The notes: generated from the letters alone by a model not told the origin. A DNA stretch of 46,338 nucleotides from Streptomyces sp. JJ66 (GCF_019303495.1 NZ_JAEVFI010000031.1:3669-50006); one strand, 5' to 3'. Shown: positions 1-8,495, counted from the stretch's first letter. Program-made: numbers and translations.

Positions 1-92
1 CCCCCGCCCCTTCCGGACTGGGGGTTCCGCTCACCGGCCCGGGAGTCATCGCGCCGCGGTCCGCGCCCGCCGGGCGGGCTCGCTGGCAGGGC
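1..92 (-). other. window edge downstream of aroE; possible 5' end of next gene
   Basis: This short edge lies just downstream of aroE. An ATG at 49 (minus strand) opens a frame that stays open to the window end (MTPGPVSGTPSPEGAG), but there is no convincing Shine-Dalgarno sequence. In related streptomycetes a prepilin-peptidase-like gene can follow aroE (recollection only). A short GC palindrome at 65-79 has almost no loop and is a weak terminator candidate. I cannot say whether a gene starts here. Confidence 0.15.
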
Positions 93-917
93 TCAGCCCA
101 GGGCGGCTTCGCCCGCCTCGCGCATGGCTGCCAGGGGAGCCGGAGCCCGGCCCGTCATCTGCTCGACCTGGAGCACCGCCTGGTGGACCAGCAGGTCCAG
201 GCCCCCCAGCACGCGCCCGCCCGCTGCCTGCCAGGCGGCGGCCAGCGGCGTGGGCCACGGCTCGTACAGCACGTCGAACAGCGTGCCGGGGGCAGTGGGC
301 ACGGCTGCCGCGAGCGCGTCCGCCGCCCCGGCCGGTGTCGTGGCGATCACCAGCGGGGCGGTCAGCGCTCCGGCCGCCCGCTCCCAGGGCTCCGTGCGGA
401 CGTGGACGCCCAGCCGCTCACCCCACACCCGCATCTCCTCAGCCCGGGCCGCGCTGCGCACGTAGGCCGTGACCGTGCCCGGGCAGATCCGGGCGAGCGC
501 GGCGAGCGCGGAGGAAGCGGTCGCGCCCGCGCCGAGTACGGCTGCCGAGGGCACCTGTTCGACGCCGCGCTCCCGCAGCGCCGCGACCATGCCGGGGATG
601 TCGGTGTTGTCGCCGCGCCGCTGGCCGTCCTCGGCGAAAGTGACGGTGTTGACGGCCTCGACGGCCGCCGCCGTCGGCGTCACCACGTCCAGCAGCGGGA
701 TGACGGCGCGCTTGAGCGGCATCGTCAGCGACAGTCCGGCCCAGCCGGGGCCGAGGCCGTCGAGGAAGGCGGGAAGCCCCGCCTCGTCCACCTCGAAGCG
801 GTCGTAGCTCCAGCCGTGCAGGCCCAGACCGGCGTACGCGGCGCGGTGCAGCACCGGGGACAGGGAGTGGGCGATCGGCGAGCCGAGGACCGCCGCGCGC
901 GCGGAGGCGGGCGTCAC
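93..917 (-). CDS. aroE: shikimate dehydrogenase
   Basis: NADP-dependent reduction of 3-dehydroshikimate to shikimate, a cytoplasmic step of the chorismate pathway. The 274-residue product has the substrate-binding SLS near residues 18-20, the catalytic lysine in SLTMPLK (K69), the NTD motif ending in the catalytic aspartate D106, a glycine-rich nucleotide site (GAGATASSA) and the C-terminal GLDLLVHQA. The frame extends upstream inside mltG, but the GTG at 917 fits best: it overlaps the mltG stop as GTGA and gives normal family length. It is the last gene of the DUF948-alaS-mltG run, so it is probably translationally coupled to mltG. The chorismate made downstream is the substrate of pabB elsewhere in the window. 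The identification is secure. Confidence 0.95.
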   Translation of the reverse strand: MTPASARAAVLGSPIAHSLSPVLHRAAYAGLGLHGWSYDRFEVDEAGLPAFLDGLGPGWAGLSLTMPLKRAVIPLLDVVTPTAAAVEAVNTVTFAEDGQRRGDNTDIPGMVAALRERGVEQVPSAAVLGAGATASSALAALARICPGTVTAYVRSAARAEEMRVWGERLGVHVRTEPWERAAGALTAPLVIATTPAGAADALAAAVPTAPGTLFDVLYEPWPTPLAAAWQAAGGRVLGGLDLLVHQAVLQVEQMTGRAPAPLAAMREAGEAALG

Positions 918-2617
918 GCGCCGTCCTCCTCCTCGCGCTCCTCGCGCTTCTTGGCCTGCTCGGCGTTGAAGTCCTTCACGTGTTCCTGGTGTTCCTTGTA
1001 CGTCTCGGTGAACCGGGTGTCCCCGGGTTTGACGGTGACGAAGTAGTACCACGGCCCCTCGGTCGGGTGGAGCGCGGCCTCGATGGCCTGGTGACCCGGG
1101 TTGTCGATGGGGGTGGGCGGCAGACCGGGGTTCCGGTAGGTGTTGAAGGGGTCGTCGAGGCCCGTGTCCTCGACGGAGACGTCGAGTGTGGAGCGGCCCA
1201 GGGCGTAGTTGATGGTGGAGTCGAAGTCGAGCTTGCCGTTGGTCTCGGTGTTGTCCGGCTGGAGCCGGTTGTAGATGACCTGCGATACCTTGCCGAAGTC
1301 GTCCGCCTCCTGCGCCTCGGCCTGAATGAGGGAGGCGATGATCAGGATCTCGTACGGCGTACGGTCCAGCTTGGCGGCCTCGCTCTCCAGGTTGACGCTG
1401 TCGAACTCGTCCTTGGCGCGGCCGACCATGTTCTTCAGCACGGTCTGCGGGTCGGAGTCCTGGCTGACGGAGTAGCGGGAGGGGAAGAGGAATCCCTCGA
1501 TCTTCCCCCCGGCCCAGGCGGGCAGGCCCAGGTCGGCGCTCTGGGCGAGTTCTTCGGTGGTGCCCTCGGGCGAGCCGGTCTGCTCGTCGATCAGTTGGTA
1601 GATCTGGGTGGCCCGCAGCCCCTCGGGGATGATCAGGCCGGTCTGGCTGGCCGGGTCGAGCATGAGCTTGATGGCCTCGGCGGCCGACATCTGCTTGCGC
1701 AGCGTGTAGATGCCGGGCTGGATGGAGCGGGACGCCTTGTTCTCGTCGCTCGCCTCGATGAACGCCGCCTCGCTCTTCACCACGTCCTCGCCTGCGAGGA
1801 TCTTGGCCATGTCGGCGGCGATGGCGCCCTGGGGGATCTCGACGGTGACCTCACCGGTGCCGGTGCCCGAGTAGTCCGGGGCGGAGGCGAAGCGGCTCTG
1901 GTAGAAGCTGTAGGCGGCGTATGTCGCCCCGGCTCCCCCGCCCACGAGGACGACGGCGACGATCAGGCAGGCGGCCCGGTTGCGGCGTCTGGCCCCGCCG
2001 CGCCGTCCCTTGCCGCCCCTGGCGGCGGCCCGGCGTCCGGCCCGGGTGGGCGGTTCGCTCCCGTCGGCGTCCGCGCCGGGCGGCCCGCCGCCTGGGGGGC
2101 CTGAGCGCTCGGTGCCGGTGCCGGGCTCGGGGTGGGTCTCGGTGTCGGGAGCGGCCACGGCGCCGGAGTCGTCTTCCCCGGCGGCGAAGAAGGCGTGCTC
2201 GCCCTGGTCGGGGCCTGGGTCCCAGCCGGTGGCCGGACCGGCCTGCGGGGAGTACGGCGCGTCGGCCGGGTCGGGGCCGTAGGGGCCGGGGGGCCGCGTG
2301 TGCTGCGGCTGCGGCGGGGGGTAGGCGTCAGGTGCCGGGTAGTAGGCGGTGTAGTCCGGGGAGTTTGGGTGATCGCCGTAGGGCTGCGGGGGCTGCTGGG
2401 CGTAGCCCTGCCCGTAGGGCTCGGCGAGGCCGGGGGGCGGGTCCTGCCAGGTGCCGTAGGCGTCCTGCTGCTGCGGGTAGGGAGACTGCTGGTGTCCGTG
2501 GGCGTCCCACCCGCCCTGCTGCCGCGGGGCGCCGTCGCCGTTCCAGCCCAGGTCGCCGTAGAGCGGGTCCTCGGGGTGCCACGGTTGTGGGCCAGTGCCC
2601 CGGCCATACTCAGTCAT
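914..2617 (-). CDS. mltG: endolytic murein transglycosylase MltG
   Basis: MltG (YceG family) is an inner-membrane lytic transglycosylase that cleaves nascent glycan strands and is thought to set glycan chain ends during wall synthesis. At 567 residues it is longer than the E. coli enzyme because of a disordered cytoplasmic N-terminus of about 210 residues, rich in Pro, Gln, Tyr and Gly. This is followed by an Arg/Lys-rich stretch and one transmembrane helix near residues 216-236. The extracytoplasmic part carries a LysM-like segment (VEIPQGAIAADMAKIL), then EGFLFPSRY and IIASLIQAEAQ, where E434 is the likely catalytic glutamate. FNTYRNPGLPPTPIDNPG follows and is typical of the family. It overlaps aroE by four bases and follows ruvX after 95 bases. 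The expanded N-terminus is usual in streptomycetes and may bind divisome partners, which is inference. Confidence 0.93.
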   Translation of the reverse strand: MTEYGRGTGPQPWHPEDPLYGDLGWNGDGAPRQQGGWDAHGHQQSPYPQQQDAYGTWQDPPPGLAEPYGQGYAQQPPQPYGDHPNSPDYTAYYPAPDAYPPPQPQHTRPPGPYGPDPADAPYSPQAGPATGWDPGPDQGEHAFFAAGEDDSGAVAAPDTETHPEPGTGTERSGPPGGGPPGADADGSEPPTRAGRRAAARGGKGRRGGARRRNRAACLIVAVVLVGGGAGATYAAYSFYQSRFASAPDYSGTGTGEVTVEIPQGAIAADMAKILAGEDVVKSEAAFIEASDENKASRSIQPGIYTLRKQMSAAEAIKLMLDPASQTGLIIPEGLRATQIYQLIDEQTGSPEGTTEELAQSADLGLPAWAGGKIEGFLFPSRYSVSQDSDPQTVLKNMVGRAKDEFDSVNLESEAAKLDRTPYEILIIASLIQAEAQEADDFGKVSQVIYNRLQPDNTETNGKLDFDSTINYALGRSTLDVSVEDTGLDDPFNTYRNPGLPPTPIDNPGHQAIEAALHPTEGPWYYFVTVKPGDTRFTETYKEHQEHVKDFNAEQAKKREEREEEDGA

Positions 2618-2712
2618 CGTTCCCCTTGCCGCTTCGGCAACGTGCCTGTGTGTGCACGGCGCGCTCGCTCACGGGAAGCTGCCGCGACGCGCGTGACGTT
2701 ACCGTACGTCGA

Positions 2713-3177
2713 TCAGATAACCGTTTCGACGCACTGCCCCGGTGGCTCGCCCGACACCCGTTCGGTCTCCAGCGCGCTCTGCAGGATGACCACGGCCGCC
2801 GCCTGGTCGATGCGTGAGCGGCCCTTCTTCGCGCTCACTCCGGACGCGCGCAGCGACTGCGCGGCCGAGACGGTGCTCATGCGCTCGTCCACCAGCCGCA
2901 CCGGCACCGGCGCGACGCGGCGGGCCGTCTCCCGCGCGAAGGTGCGCACTTTCTGGGCGGCCGGGCCCTCGCCCCCGCTGAGGGAGCGGGGGAGACCGAC
3001 GATCACCTCGATGGGCTCGTACTCGGCCACCAGCTCGGCCAGGCGGCGGTGGGCGGCCGGCCGGTCGCGGCCGGGGACCGTCTCGACCGGGGTGGCCAGG
3101 AGCCCGTCGGGGTCGCACGAGGCGACCCCGATGCGGGCGTCCCCGACATCGACGGCCAGCCGCCGTCCGCGTCGCAT
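2713..3177 (-). CDS. ruvX: RuvX/YqgF family RNase H-fold nuclease
   Basis: A small RNase H-fold protein of 154 residues, related to E. coli YqgF (pre-16S rRNA 5'-end processing) and to RuvX resolvase. The N-terminal LAVDVGDARIGVA holds the first catalytic aspartate, VIVGLPRSLSG the second strand motif, and LVDERMST the conserved acidic DER. Start: ATG at 3177 shares a base with the alaS stop (TGATG), so translation is probably coupled to alaS. The alaS-ruvX-mltG-aroE order is kept across actinobacteria. Whether this copy acts on rRNA or on DNA junctions cannot be told from sequence; canonical RuvC is also encoded in this window. Confidence 0.93.
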   Translation of the reverse strand: MRRGRRLAVDVGDARIGVASCDPDGLLATPVETVPGRDRPAAHRRLAELVAEYEPIEVIVGLPRSLSGGEGPAAQKVRTFARETARRVAPVPVRLVDERMSTVSAAQSLRASGVSAKKGRSRIDQAAAVVILQSALETERVSGEPPGQCVETVI

Positions 3178-5855
3178 CAGGCGCCCACCAGGCTCTCGCT
3201 GACCTGCCGCTCGACGGCGGCCAGCGCGTCGTCCAGCGCACCGGCGTTCTGCCCGCCGCCCTGGGCGACGTCCGGCTTGCCGCCACCGCCGCCGCCGAGC
3301 GTCTTGGCGGCGGTGCGCACCAGGTCACCGGCCTTCAGCCCGCGCTCGCGGGCGGCCTCGTTGGTGGCGATGACGGTCAGCGGGCGGCCTTTCACCACGC
3401 TGAACAGGGCGACGACGGCGGGCCGGTCCCCGGGGACGCGGCCGCGCACGTCCAGCACCAGCTTGCGCAGGTCATCAGCGGCGGTACCGTCGGGCACCCG
3501 GGCGGTGACCAGGGCGGTGCCCCGGACGTCCCTGGCACCCTGGGCGAGCCCGGCGGCGGCCTGGAGCACCTTCTCCGCGCGGAACCGCTCGATCTCCTTC
3601 TCGGCGTCCTTCAGCCGCCCGAGCATGCCGGAGATCTTCTCCGGCAGCTCCTCCGGGCGGCCCTTGAGCAGGTCGGTGAGCTGGGAGACGACGGTGTGCT
3701 CGCGGGCGAGGAACTGGTAGGCGTCCACGCCGACGAGGGCTTCCACGCGCCGCACGCCCGAGCCGATGGACGACTCGCCCAGCAGCTTCACCAGCCCGAG
3801 CTGGGCGGTGTTGTGGACGTGGGTGCCGCCGCACAGCTCCTTGGAGAAGTCGCCGATGGTCACCACGCGCACCCGCTCGCCGTACTTCTCGCCGAACTCG
3901 GCGATGGCACCCTGCTTGCGGGCCTCGTCCATCGACATCACCTCGGCGGTGACATCCAGCTCCCGGGCCAGCACCTCGTTGATCTTCTGCTCGACGTCGC
4001 CGAGCACGGCGGTGGGGACGGCGGAGGGCGAGCCGAAGTCGAAGCGGAAGCGGCCGGGGGCGTTCTCCGACCCGGCCTGGGCGGCCGTCGGCCCGAGCGC
4101 GTCGCGCAGCGCCTGGTGGGTGAGGTGGGTGGCGCTGTGGGCGCGGGCGATGGCGCGGCGGCGCACCGCGTCGATCACGCAGTAGCCCTTGGCTCCGAGC
4201 GTCACCTCGCCGACCTGCACGGCGCCCTTGTGCACGCTGACGCCGGGCACCGGCTGCTGCACGTCGCGCACCTCGATGACGGCGCCGTTCTCCAGCCGGA
4301 CGCGGCCGGTGTCGGCGAGCTGGCCACCGCCCTCGGCGTAGAACGGGGTGCGGTCGAGCACGACCTCCACCTCGTCGCCCTCGTGCGCGGCCGGGGCGGA
4401 GACGCCGCCCACCAGCAGGCCGACGACGGTCGTCTCACCTTCGGTGTGCGCGTAGCCGGTGAACTCCGTGGCCCCGGCGACGTCGGCCACCTGGCGGTAG
4501 GCGGACAGGTCGGCGTGGCCGGTCTTCTTGGCCTGGGCGTCGGCCTTGGCGCGTTCGCGCTGCTCCTTCATCAGGCGGCGGAACCCGGCCTCGTCCACGG
4601 TCAGGCCCTGCTCGGCGGCCATCTCCAGGGTGAGGTCGATGGGGAAGCCCCAGGTGTCGTGCAGCAGGAACGCCTGGTCGCCGGAGAGCACGGTGCCGCC
4701 CTTGGCCCGGGTCTCGGTGACGGCGGTGTCGAGGATGTTGGTGCCCGCCTTGAGCGTCTTGAGGAACGCGGCCTCCTCGGCGCGGGCGACGGTCTGGATG
4801 CGCTCGCGGTCGGTGACCAGCTCCGGGTACTGCAGGCCCATCGTGTCCACGATGACGTCCACCAGCGTGCCGATGACCGGCTCCTGCGAACCGAGGATGC
4901 GCAGGTTGCGGATGGCACGGCGCATGATGCGGCGCAGCACGTAGCCCCGGCCCTCGTTGCCGGGGGTGACACCGTCGCCGATCAGCATCACGGAGGTGCG
5001 CAGGTGGTCGGCGATGACGCGCAGCGAGACATCCGAGGCGTGGGCGGCGCCGTAGCGCACACCGGTCAGCTCGGTGGCCTGGTCCATCACCACGCGCAGG
5101 GTGTCCGTCTCGTACATGTTGTGCACGCCCTGGAGGATCATCGCCAGGCGTTCCAGGCCGAGACCGGTGTCGATGTTCTTGGCGGGGAGGTCGCCGAGGA
5201 TCTCGAAGTCCTCCTTGCCGGTGCCCGCGCCGCGCTCGTACTGCATGAAGACCAGGTTCCAGATCTCCACGTAGCGCTCGTCGTTGACGGCCGGGCCGCC
5301 TTCCTCGCCGAACTCCGGGCCGCGGTCGTAGTTGATCTCCGAGCACGGGCCGCAGGGGCCGGGCACGCCCATGGACCAGTAGTTGTCGGCCTTGCCCAGG
5401 CGCTGGATGCGCTCGGCGGGGACGCCCACGATCTCCCGCCAGATGCGCTCAGCCTCGTCGTCCTCCTCGTAGACGGTGATCCACAGCTTCCCGGCGTCCA
5501 GCCCGTAGCCGCCGTCGGCTACGGAGGAGGTCAGCAGCTCCCAGGCGAGCTTGCAGGCGCCTTCCTTGAAGTAGTCACCGAAGGAGAAGTTGCCGCACAT
5601 CTGGAAGAAGGTGCCGTGCCGGGTGGTCTTGCCGACCTCCTCGATGTCGGGGGTGCGCACACACTTCTGCACGCTGACCGCGCGGGAGAAGGGCGGCTTG
5701 GCCTCGCCGAGGAAATACGGCTTGAAGGGGACCATGCCCGCGGGGACCAGCAGCAGCGTCGGGTCGTCCGCGATCAGCGACGCCGACGGCACGACGGTGT
5801 GCCCACGCTCCTCGAAGAAGCTCAGCCAGCGGCGGCGGATTTCAGCCGACTCCAT
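3177..5855 (-). CDS. alaS: alanyl-tRNA synthetase
   Basis: Class II synthetase that charges tRNA-Ala and edits Ser/Gly-tRNA-Ala. The product is 892 residues, normal for the family. The N-terminal aminoacylation domain begins MESAEIRRRWLSFFEERGH. The editing domain has HSATH (H573, H577) and CGGTH (C675, H679), the four zinc ligands. The C-terminal DHHA1-like part ends in a glycine-rich GGGGGGKPDVAQGGG. The frame stays open 21 codons further upstream, but ATG 5855 has a good ribosome-binding site (AAGAGGA), matches the family N-terminus and overlaps the upstream DUF6167 stop as TGATG. It sits in the middle of the operon before ruvX. Confidence 0.97.
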   Translation of the reverse strand: MESAEIRRRWLSFFEERGHTVVPSASLIADDPTLLLVPAGMVPFKPYFLGEAKPPFSRAVSVQKCVRTPDIEEVGKTTRHGTFFQMCGNFSFGDYFKEGACKLAWELLTSSVADGGYGLDAGKLWITVYEEDDEAERIWREIVGVPAERIQRLGKADNYWSMGVPGPCGPCSEINYDRGPEFGEEGGPAVNDERYVEIWNLVFMQYERGAGTGKEDFEILGDLPAKNIDTGLGLERLAMILQGVHNMYETDTLRVVMDQATELTGVRYGAAHASDVSLRVIADHLRTSVMLIGDGVTPGNEGRGYVLRRIMRRAIRNLRILGSQEPVIGTLVDVIVDTMGLQYPELVTDRERIQTVARAEEAAFLKTLKAGTNILDTAVTETRAKGGTVLSGDQAFLLHDTWGFPIDLTLEMAAEQGLTVDEAGFRRLMKEQRERAKADAQAKKTGHADLSAYRQVADVAGATEFTGYAHTEGETTVVGLLVGGVSAPAAHEGDEVEVVLDRTPFYAEGGGQLADTGRVRLENGAVIEVRDVQQPVPGVSVHKGAVQVGEVTLGAKGYCVIDAVRRRAIARAHSATHLTHQALRDALGPTAAQAGSENAPGRFRFDFGSPSAVPTAVLGDVEQKINEVLARELDVTAEVMSMDEARKQGAIAEFGEKYGERVRVVTIGDFSKELCGGTHVHNTAQLGLVKLLGESSIGSGVRRVEALVGVDAYQFLAREHTVVSQLTDLLKGRPEELPEKISGMLGRLKDAEKEIERFRAEKVLQAAAGLAQGARDVRGTALVTARVPDGTAADDLRKLVLDVRGRVPGDRPAVVALFSVVKGRPLTVIATNEAARERGLKAGDLVRTAAKTLGGGGGGKPDVAQGGGQNAGALDDALAAVERQVSESLVGA

Positions 5856-6223
5856 CAGTGGTCCTCTTTTCCGTTCCTGTGGTGGGGCGGGTGGTGGGGC
5901 GGGCCAAGCTCGGCCCACCGGTCGGTGCCGGTATCCCGGGGTGACCGGGCCGGGGCGGCCTGGGCGGGCAGCTGTCGCGGAGGCGGGTCGGCGGGGTCGG
6001 TGGTGAGCCCGAGCGCGTCGCTGAGCTCACGCTCGCGCTGCGCCATGCCCGTGCGGACGTCCACGGCCAGCTCCCGCAGCCGGTGCCCGGCGGAAACCGC
6101 CCGCTCGGTGGCGCGGGCGGCCAGCGACTCGGGGGTGAGGCTGCGCAGCTTGCGGTTGACCTTGGTGGTGGCCCAGACACCGGCGGCGGCGCCGGCGCCG
6201 AACCAGAACGTGCGGCGGAACAT
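5855..6223 (-). CDS. DUF6167-type small membrane-associated protein
   Basis: A 122-residue protein of unknown function that sits directly upstream of alaS in streptomycetes. It begins MFRRTFWFGAGAAAGVWATTKVNRKLRSL, a short hydrophobic anchor followed by basic residues, then a helical segment (TPESLAARATERAVSAGHRL), and a proline- and histidine-rich tail. I recognise it as the DUF6167 type by context and N-terminus. Start: ATG 6223, with AAAGGA about 12 bases upstream. The stop shares a base with the alaS start. Tight coupling to alaS suggests co-regulation, but no function follows from that. Confidence 0.8.
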   Translation of the reverse strand: MFRRTFWFGAGAAAGVWATTKVNRKLRSLTPESLAARATERAVSAGHRLRELAVDVRTGMAQRERELSDALGLTTDPADPPPRQLPAQAAPARSPRDTGTDRWAELGPPHHPPHHRNGKEDH

Positions 6224-6229
6224 GGGGGC

Positions 6230-6667
6230 TCAGTCCTTTCCACCCCGGCGCCACCGGCCGCCGCGTCGCGCCCGGGGCACGGTGCCGCCCACGACGACGG
6301 TGGCCGGGGGGCGGGGCGTCGTTTCGGTGCGGCCCAGGGCGCGGCGTACTCCGTACCCGAACGCGGCCACCTTCACCAGGGGGCCGCCGAACGCGGTGGA
6401 GACGGTGGAGGACAGCGCGGAGGCGTTGGCGGTGACCTCCTGGACGTCGGAGGCGATGGCGTCCACGCGGTCCAGCTGGCTCTGCGCCGAGCGCACCGTC
6501 GCCGACGCTTCGCCGAGCAGCGGAACCGCCTGCTCCGTCACGCGCGTCACCAGCTGGGTGGCGGCCTTGAGCGTCTGGGCCAGCCGGACCAGCACGACGG
6601 CGAGGAACGACACCAGGATCGCCCAGAACACGGCCACCAGCAGGCCGGCCACCTCTCCACCGGACAC
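6230..6667 (-). CDS. DUF948 domain membrane protein
   Basis: A 145-residue protein with one N-terminal transmembrane helix (VAGLLVAVFWAILVSFLAVVLVRL), then a helical stretch with regularly spaced hydrophobic residues (LKAATQLVTRVTEQAVPLLGEASATV) typical of DUF948, and a basic tail. DUF948 proteins resemble bacterial chemotaxis-type helical bundles; their function is not known. Start: GTG 6667 with AAGGAAG upstream. Six bases separate its stop from the DUF6167 start, so these two small membrane proteins and alaS form one transcription unit. Confidence 0.85.
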   Translation of the reverse strand: MSGGEVAGLLVAVFWAILVSFLAVVLVRLAQTLKAATQLVTRVTEQAVPLLGEASATVRSAQSQLDRVDAIASDVQEVTANASALSSTVSTAFGGPLVKVAAFGYGVRRALGRTETTPRPPATVVVGGTVPRARRGGRWRRGGKD

Positions 6668-6706
6668 GCGAGCACCGCTTCCTTGAGGGTTCAGGTCCAG
6701 GCCCCG

Positions 6707-6712
6707 ACCCTA
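6707..6712 (-). promoter_or_regulatory. candidate -10 element for the DUF948-alaS-aroE operon
   Basis: The minus strand reads TAGGGT here, about 40 bases before the DUF948 start codon. No strong -35 hexamer is visible at 16-18 bases. The rest of 6668-6913 holds no gene I can support. Confidence 0.3.
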
Positions 6713-6913
6713 TCGCGCCGCGCGGTGCGTCCTGTACCGAGTTGTGCCCCTGCCCCGGTCCCTGACCCAGCCTCTGGCCGGGGACCCCGTCTTCCCGGAA
6801 CCGGGTGCGCGGTCCCGGCTCGCGGGGCGCCGCCTTTGGCTCCGGTCCGCCCACCCCCGGCTACCGCTGAAAGGCACCTTGGGACGGGCTGACCAGCGAG
6901 GGACAGACGCCGA

Positions 6914-6947
6914 ACGGCGGGCACCCAAAGTTCCGGGTGCCCGCCGT
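6914..6947 (-). terminator. rpsD terminator hairpin
   Basis: A perfect 13-bp inverted repeat (arms 6914-6926 and 6935-6947) with an 8-base loop lies 24 bases downstream of the rpsD stop. It fits a factor-independent terminator for rpsD, lacking a long T tract, as is usual in streptomycetes. Confidence 0.8.
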
Positions 6948-6970
6948 GGCGGAAGGACACACGCGCCGCG

Positions 6971-7582
6971 TCAGCGGGCGTAGTACTCGACGACCAGCTG
7001 CTCGTCGCAGATGACCGGAACTTCCTTGCGGTTCGGGTCGCGGTCGAGGCGGAACGCCAGCGCCTGGAGGTTGACCTCCAGGTAGCGCGGGGTCTCGCCG
7101 TCCAGCGCGTAGCCGCCCTCGCGAGCCACCTGGAAGGGGTGCTTCGCCCGCGAGCGCTCGCGCACCATCACCACGTCGTCGGGGCGCACCCGGAAGGACG
7201 GCTTGTCCACCTTGCGGCCGTTGACCTCGATGTGGCCGTGCACGACCATCTGCCGCGCCTGGTAGATGGTGCGGGCCAGCCCGGAGCGCAGCACCAGCGC
7301 GTCCAGCCGGCGCTCCAGCTCGACGATCAGCGCCTCGCCGGTCTTGCCCCCGGCCTTCTGGGCGCGCTCGTAGGCGCGGACCATCTGGCGCTCGCTGATG
7401 TCGTACTGGGCGCGCAGCCGCTGCTTCTCCAGCAGACGGACCTTGTAGTCACTGTTCTGCTTGCGGCCGCGGCCGTGCTCGCCGGGCGGGTAGGGGCGCT
7501 GCTCGAAGTACTTGACCGCCTTCGGGGTCAGCGCGATGCCGAGCGCCCGCGACTTCTTGACCTTGGGACGCGACTGGTTCAC
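6971..7582 (-). CDS. rpsD: 30S ribosomal protein S4
   Basis: Primary 16S rRNA-binding protein that nucleates assembly of the 30S body. The 203-residue product starts MNQSRPKVKKSRALGIALT and carries the S4 RNA-binding domain near residues 90-150 (RRLDALVLRSGLARTIYQAR). The N-terminus lacks the zinc-binding cysteines of the C+ form; the only cysteine is near the C-terminus (VICDEQ), so this is the zinc-independent type. Start: GTG 7582 with GGAGG nine bases upstream. It stands alone rather than in the alpha operon, as in other streptomycetes. The divergent gene is only 55 bases away, and a strong iron box lies in that gap, so iron status might affect rpsD transcription. Confidence 0.97.
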   Translation of the reverse strand: MNQSRPKVKKSRALGIALTPKAVKYFEQRPYPPGEHGRGRKQNSDYKVRLLEKQRLRAQYDISERQMVRAYERAQKAGGKTGEALIVELERRLDALVLRSGLARTIYQARQMVVHGHIEVNGRKVDKPSFRVRPDDVVMVRERSRAKHPFQVAREGGYALDGETPRYLEVNLQALAFRLDRDPNRKEVPVICDEQLVVEYYAR

Positions 7583-7604
7583 GTTGAACGAACCTCCGTG
7601 TAAG

Positions 7605-7623
7605 TTAGGTGAGGCTTACCTTA
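7605..7623. promoter_or_regulatory. iron box (DmdR/IdeR-type operator)
   Basis: TTAGGTGAGGCTTACCTTA matches the actinobacterial IdeR/DmdR1 consensus TTAGGTTAGGCTAACCTAA at 16 of 19 positions (my own alignment from memory of the consensus). It lies between the divergent starts of rpsD and the DUF2470 gene, 14 bases before the latter's ATG. A plus-strand promoter reading TTCACG (7578-7583), 17 bases, TAAGTT (7601-7606) would run into it, so bound repressor should block that transcript. The minus-strand TAACTT reads from the same bases and may serve rpsD. Confidence 0.75.
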
Positions 7624-7637
7624 GCGGAGGAGAACGC

Positions 7638-8495
7638 ATGTTTCGACCAGGGAGTCCCGTGTCCGGCACCCGTGACGACGCCAAGACAACGGATCAGCCG
7701 CGTCCCGTGGAAGACGGCGCTGAGCGGCCCTGTGCCGCCGAGCGCGTACGAACCCTCGTGGACTCCAGCGTATCTGCCCAGCTGAGCATCCCCGGGGCCG
7801 AGTCCACCCCGGCGGCCACCACCCCGCTGGCCCGCGCCGTCACCCCTGAGGGGGACGTGATTGTGCTGGTCAGCGCCGATTCCCCGGCCGCCCGGGCGGC
7901 TGCCTACGCACAGGACGACGACGTCATCGCAGTGATGGAGATCACTGACGTGGCGCCGGTCTCGGTGCCGCACCGCATCCGGGGACGGGCCCAGGTCGCG
8001 GGCTGGCTGACCGCCGCCCGGGGCGACGCCGCCCAGGAAGCCGCGGCGGCACTGCTGCACGGACGCCAGCCGCACGGGCCGCTGCCCTTCGGCCCGGACC
8101 GCATGATGCTGCGCCTGGAGGTCGGTGAGGCCGTGGTGGACGACCTGTGGGGCGAGGGACAGGTCGAGCCCGAGGAGTTCGCCGCCGCCCGGCCCGATCC
8201 GCTCGCGGCGCACGAGGCGGACCTGCTGCAGCACCTCGCGGCGGCGCACGAGGAGCAGGTGCTCGGCCTGTGTTCGCTGCTGGGCGAGCGCGCGGAGGTC
8301 TGCGGCGCCGGGCTGCGCGCGGTACCGCTCGCGCTGGACCGCTTCGGACTGCGGGTGCGCTACTGCCCGCCCGGCCCCGCCTCAGCCCCGGCGGGGGCGT
8401 TCGACGCGCACTTCCCGTTCCCCGAGCCCGTCACCGACGTCGCCCGCCTGCGCCGCGCGATGCACACCCTGTTCGACGCGGCCGAGGCCGCGTGA
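7638..8495 (+). CDS. DUF2470 domain protein, probable iron-regulated haem-related protein
   Basis: The 285-residue product has an N-terminal split-barrel region of the pyridoxamine-phosphate-oxidase-like type (residues about 20-150, with VMEITDVAPVSVPHRIRGRAQV) and a C-terminal DUF2470 (about 190-280, starting PLAAHEADLLQHLAAAH). The same two-part layout occurs in HugZ-type haem oxygenases and plant HugZ homologues. Start: ATG 7638 with GGAGGAGA upstream; the frame is open further back but would cross the iron box and rpsD. The iron box just upstream predicts repression by DmdR under iron sufficiency, which supports a role in recovering iron from haem. The histidines needed for haem binding cannot be assigned with confidence, so the enzymatic role remains inference. 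Confidence 0.8.
   Translation: MFRPGSPVSGTRDDAKTTDQPRPVEDGAERPCAAERVRTLVDSSVSAQLSIPGAESTPAATTPLARAVTPEGDVIVLVSADSPAARAAAYAQDDDVIAVMEITDVAPVSVPHRIRGRAQVAGWLTAARGDAAQEAAAALLHGRQPHGPLPFGPDRMMLRLEVGEAVVDDLWGEGQVEPEEFAAARPDPLAAHEADLLQHLAAAHEEQVLGLCSLLGERAEVCGAGLRAVPLALDRFGLRVRYCPPGPASAPAGAFDAHFPFPEPVTDVARLRRAMHTLFDAAEAA

Noticed and set aside
46..258. 70-codon minus-strand frame over the aroE 3' end
   Set aside because: It overlaps aroE in another frame, is Gly/Ala/Arg/Pro-rich and has no ribosome-binding site.
3696..6686. Very long open frame (996 codons) on the plus strand opposite alaS
   Set aside because: It is the GC-skewed shadow of alaS, with His/Gly/Leu/Val-rich composition and no domain. 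AlaRS on the other strand is complete with all motifs.
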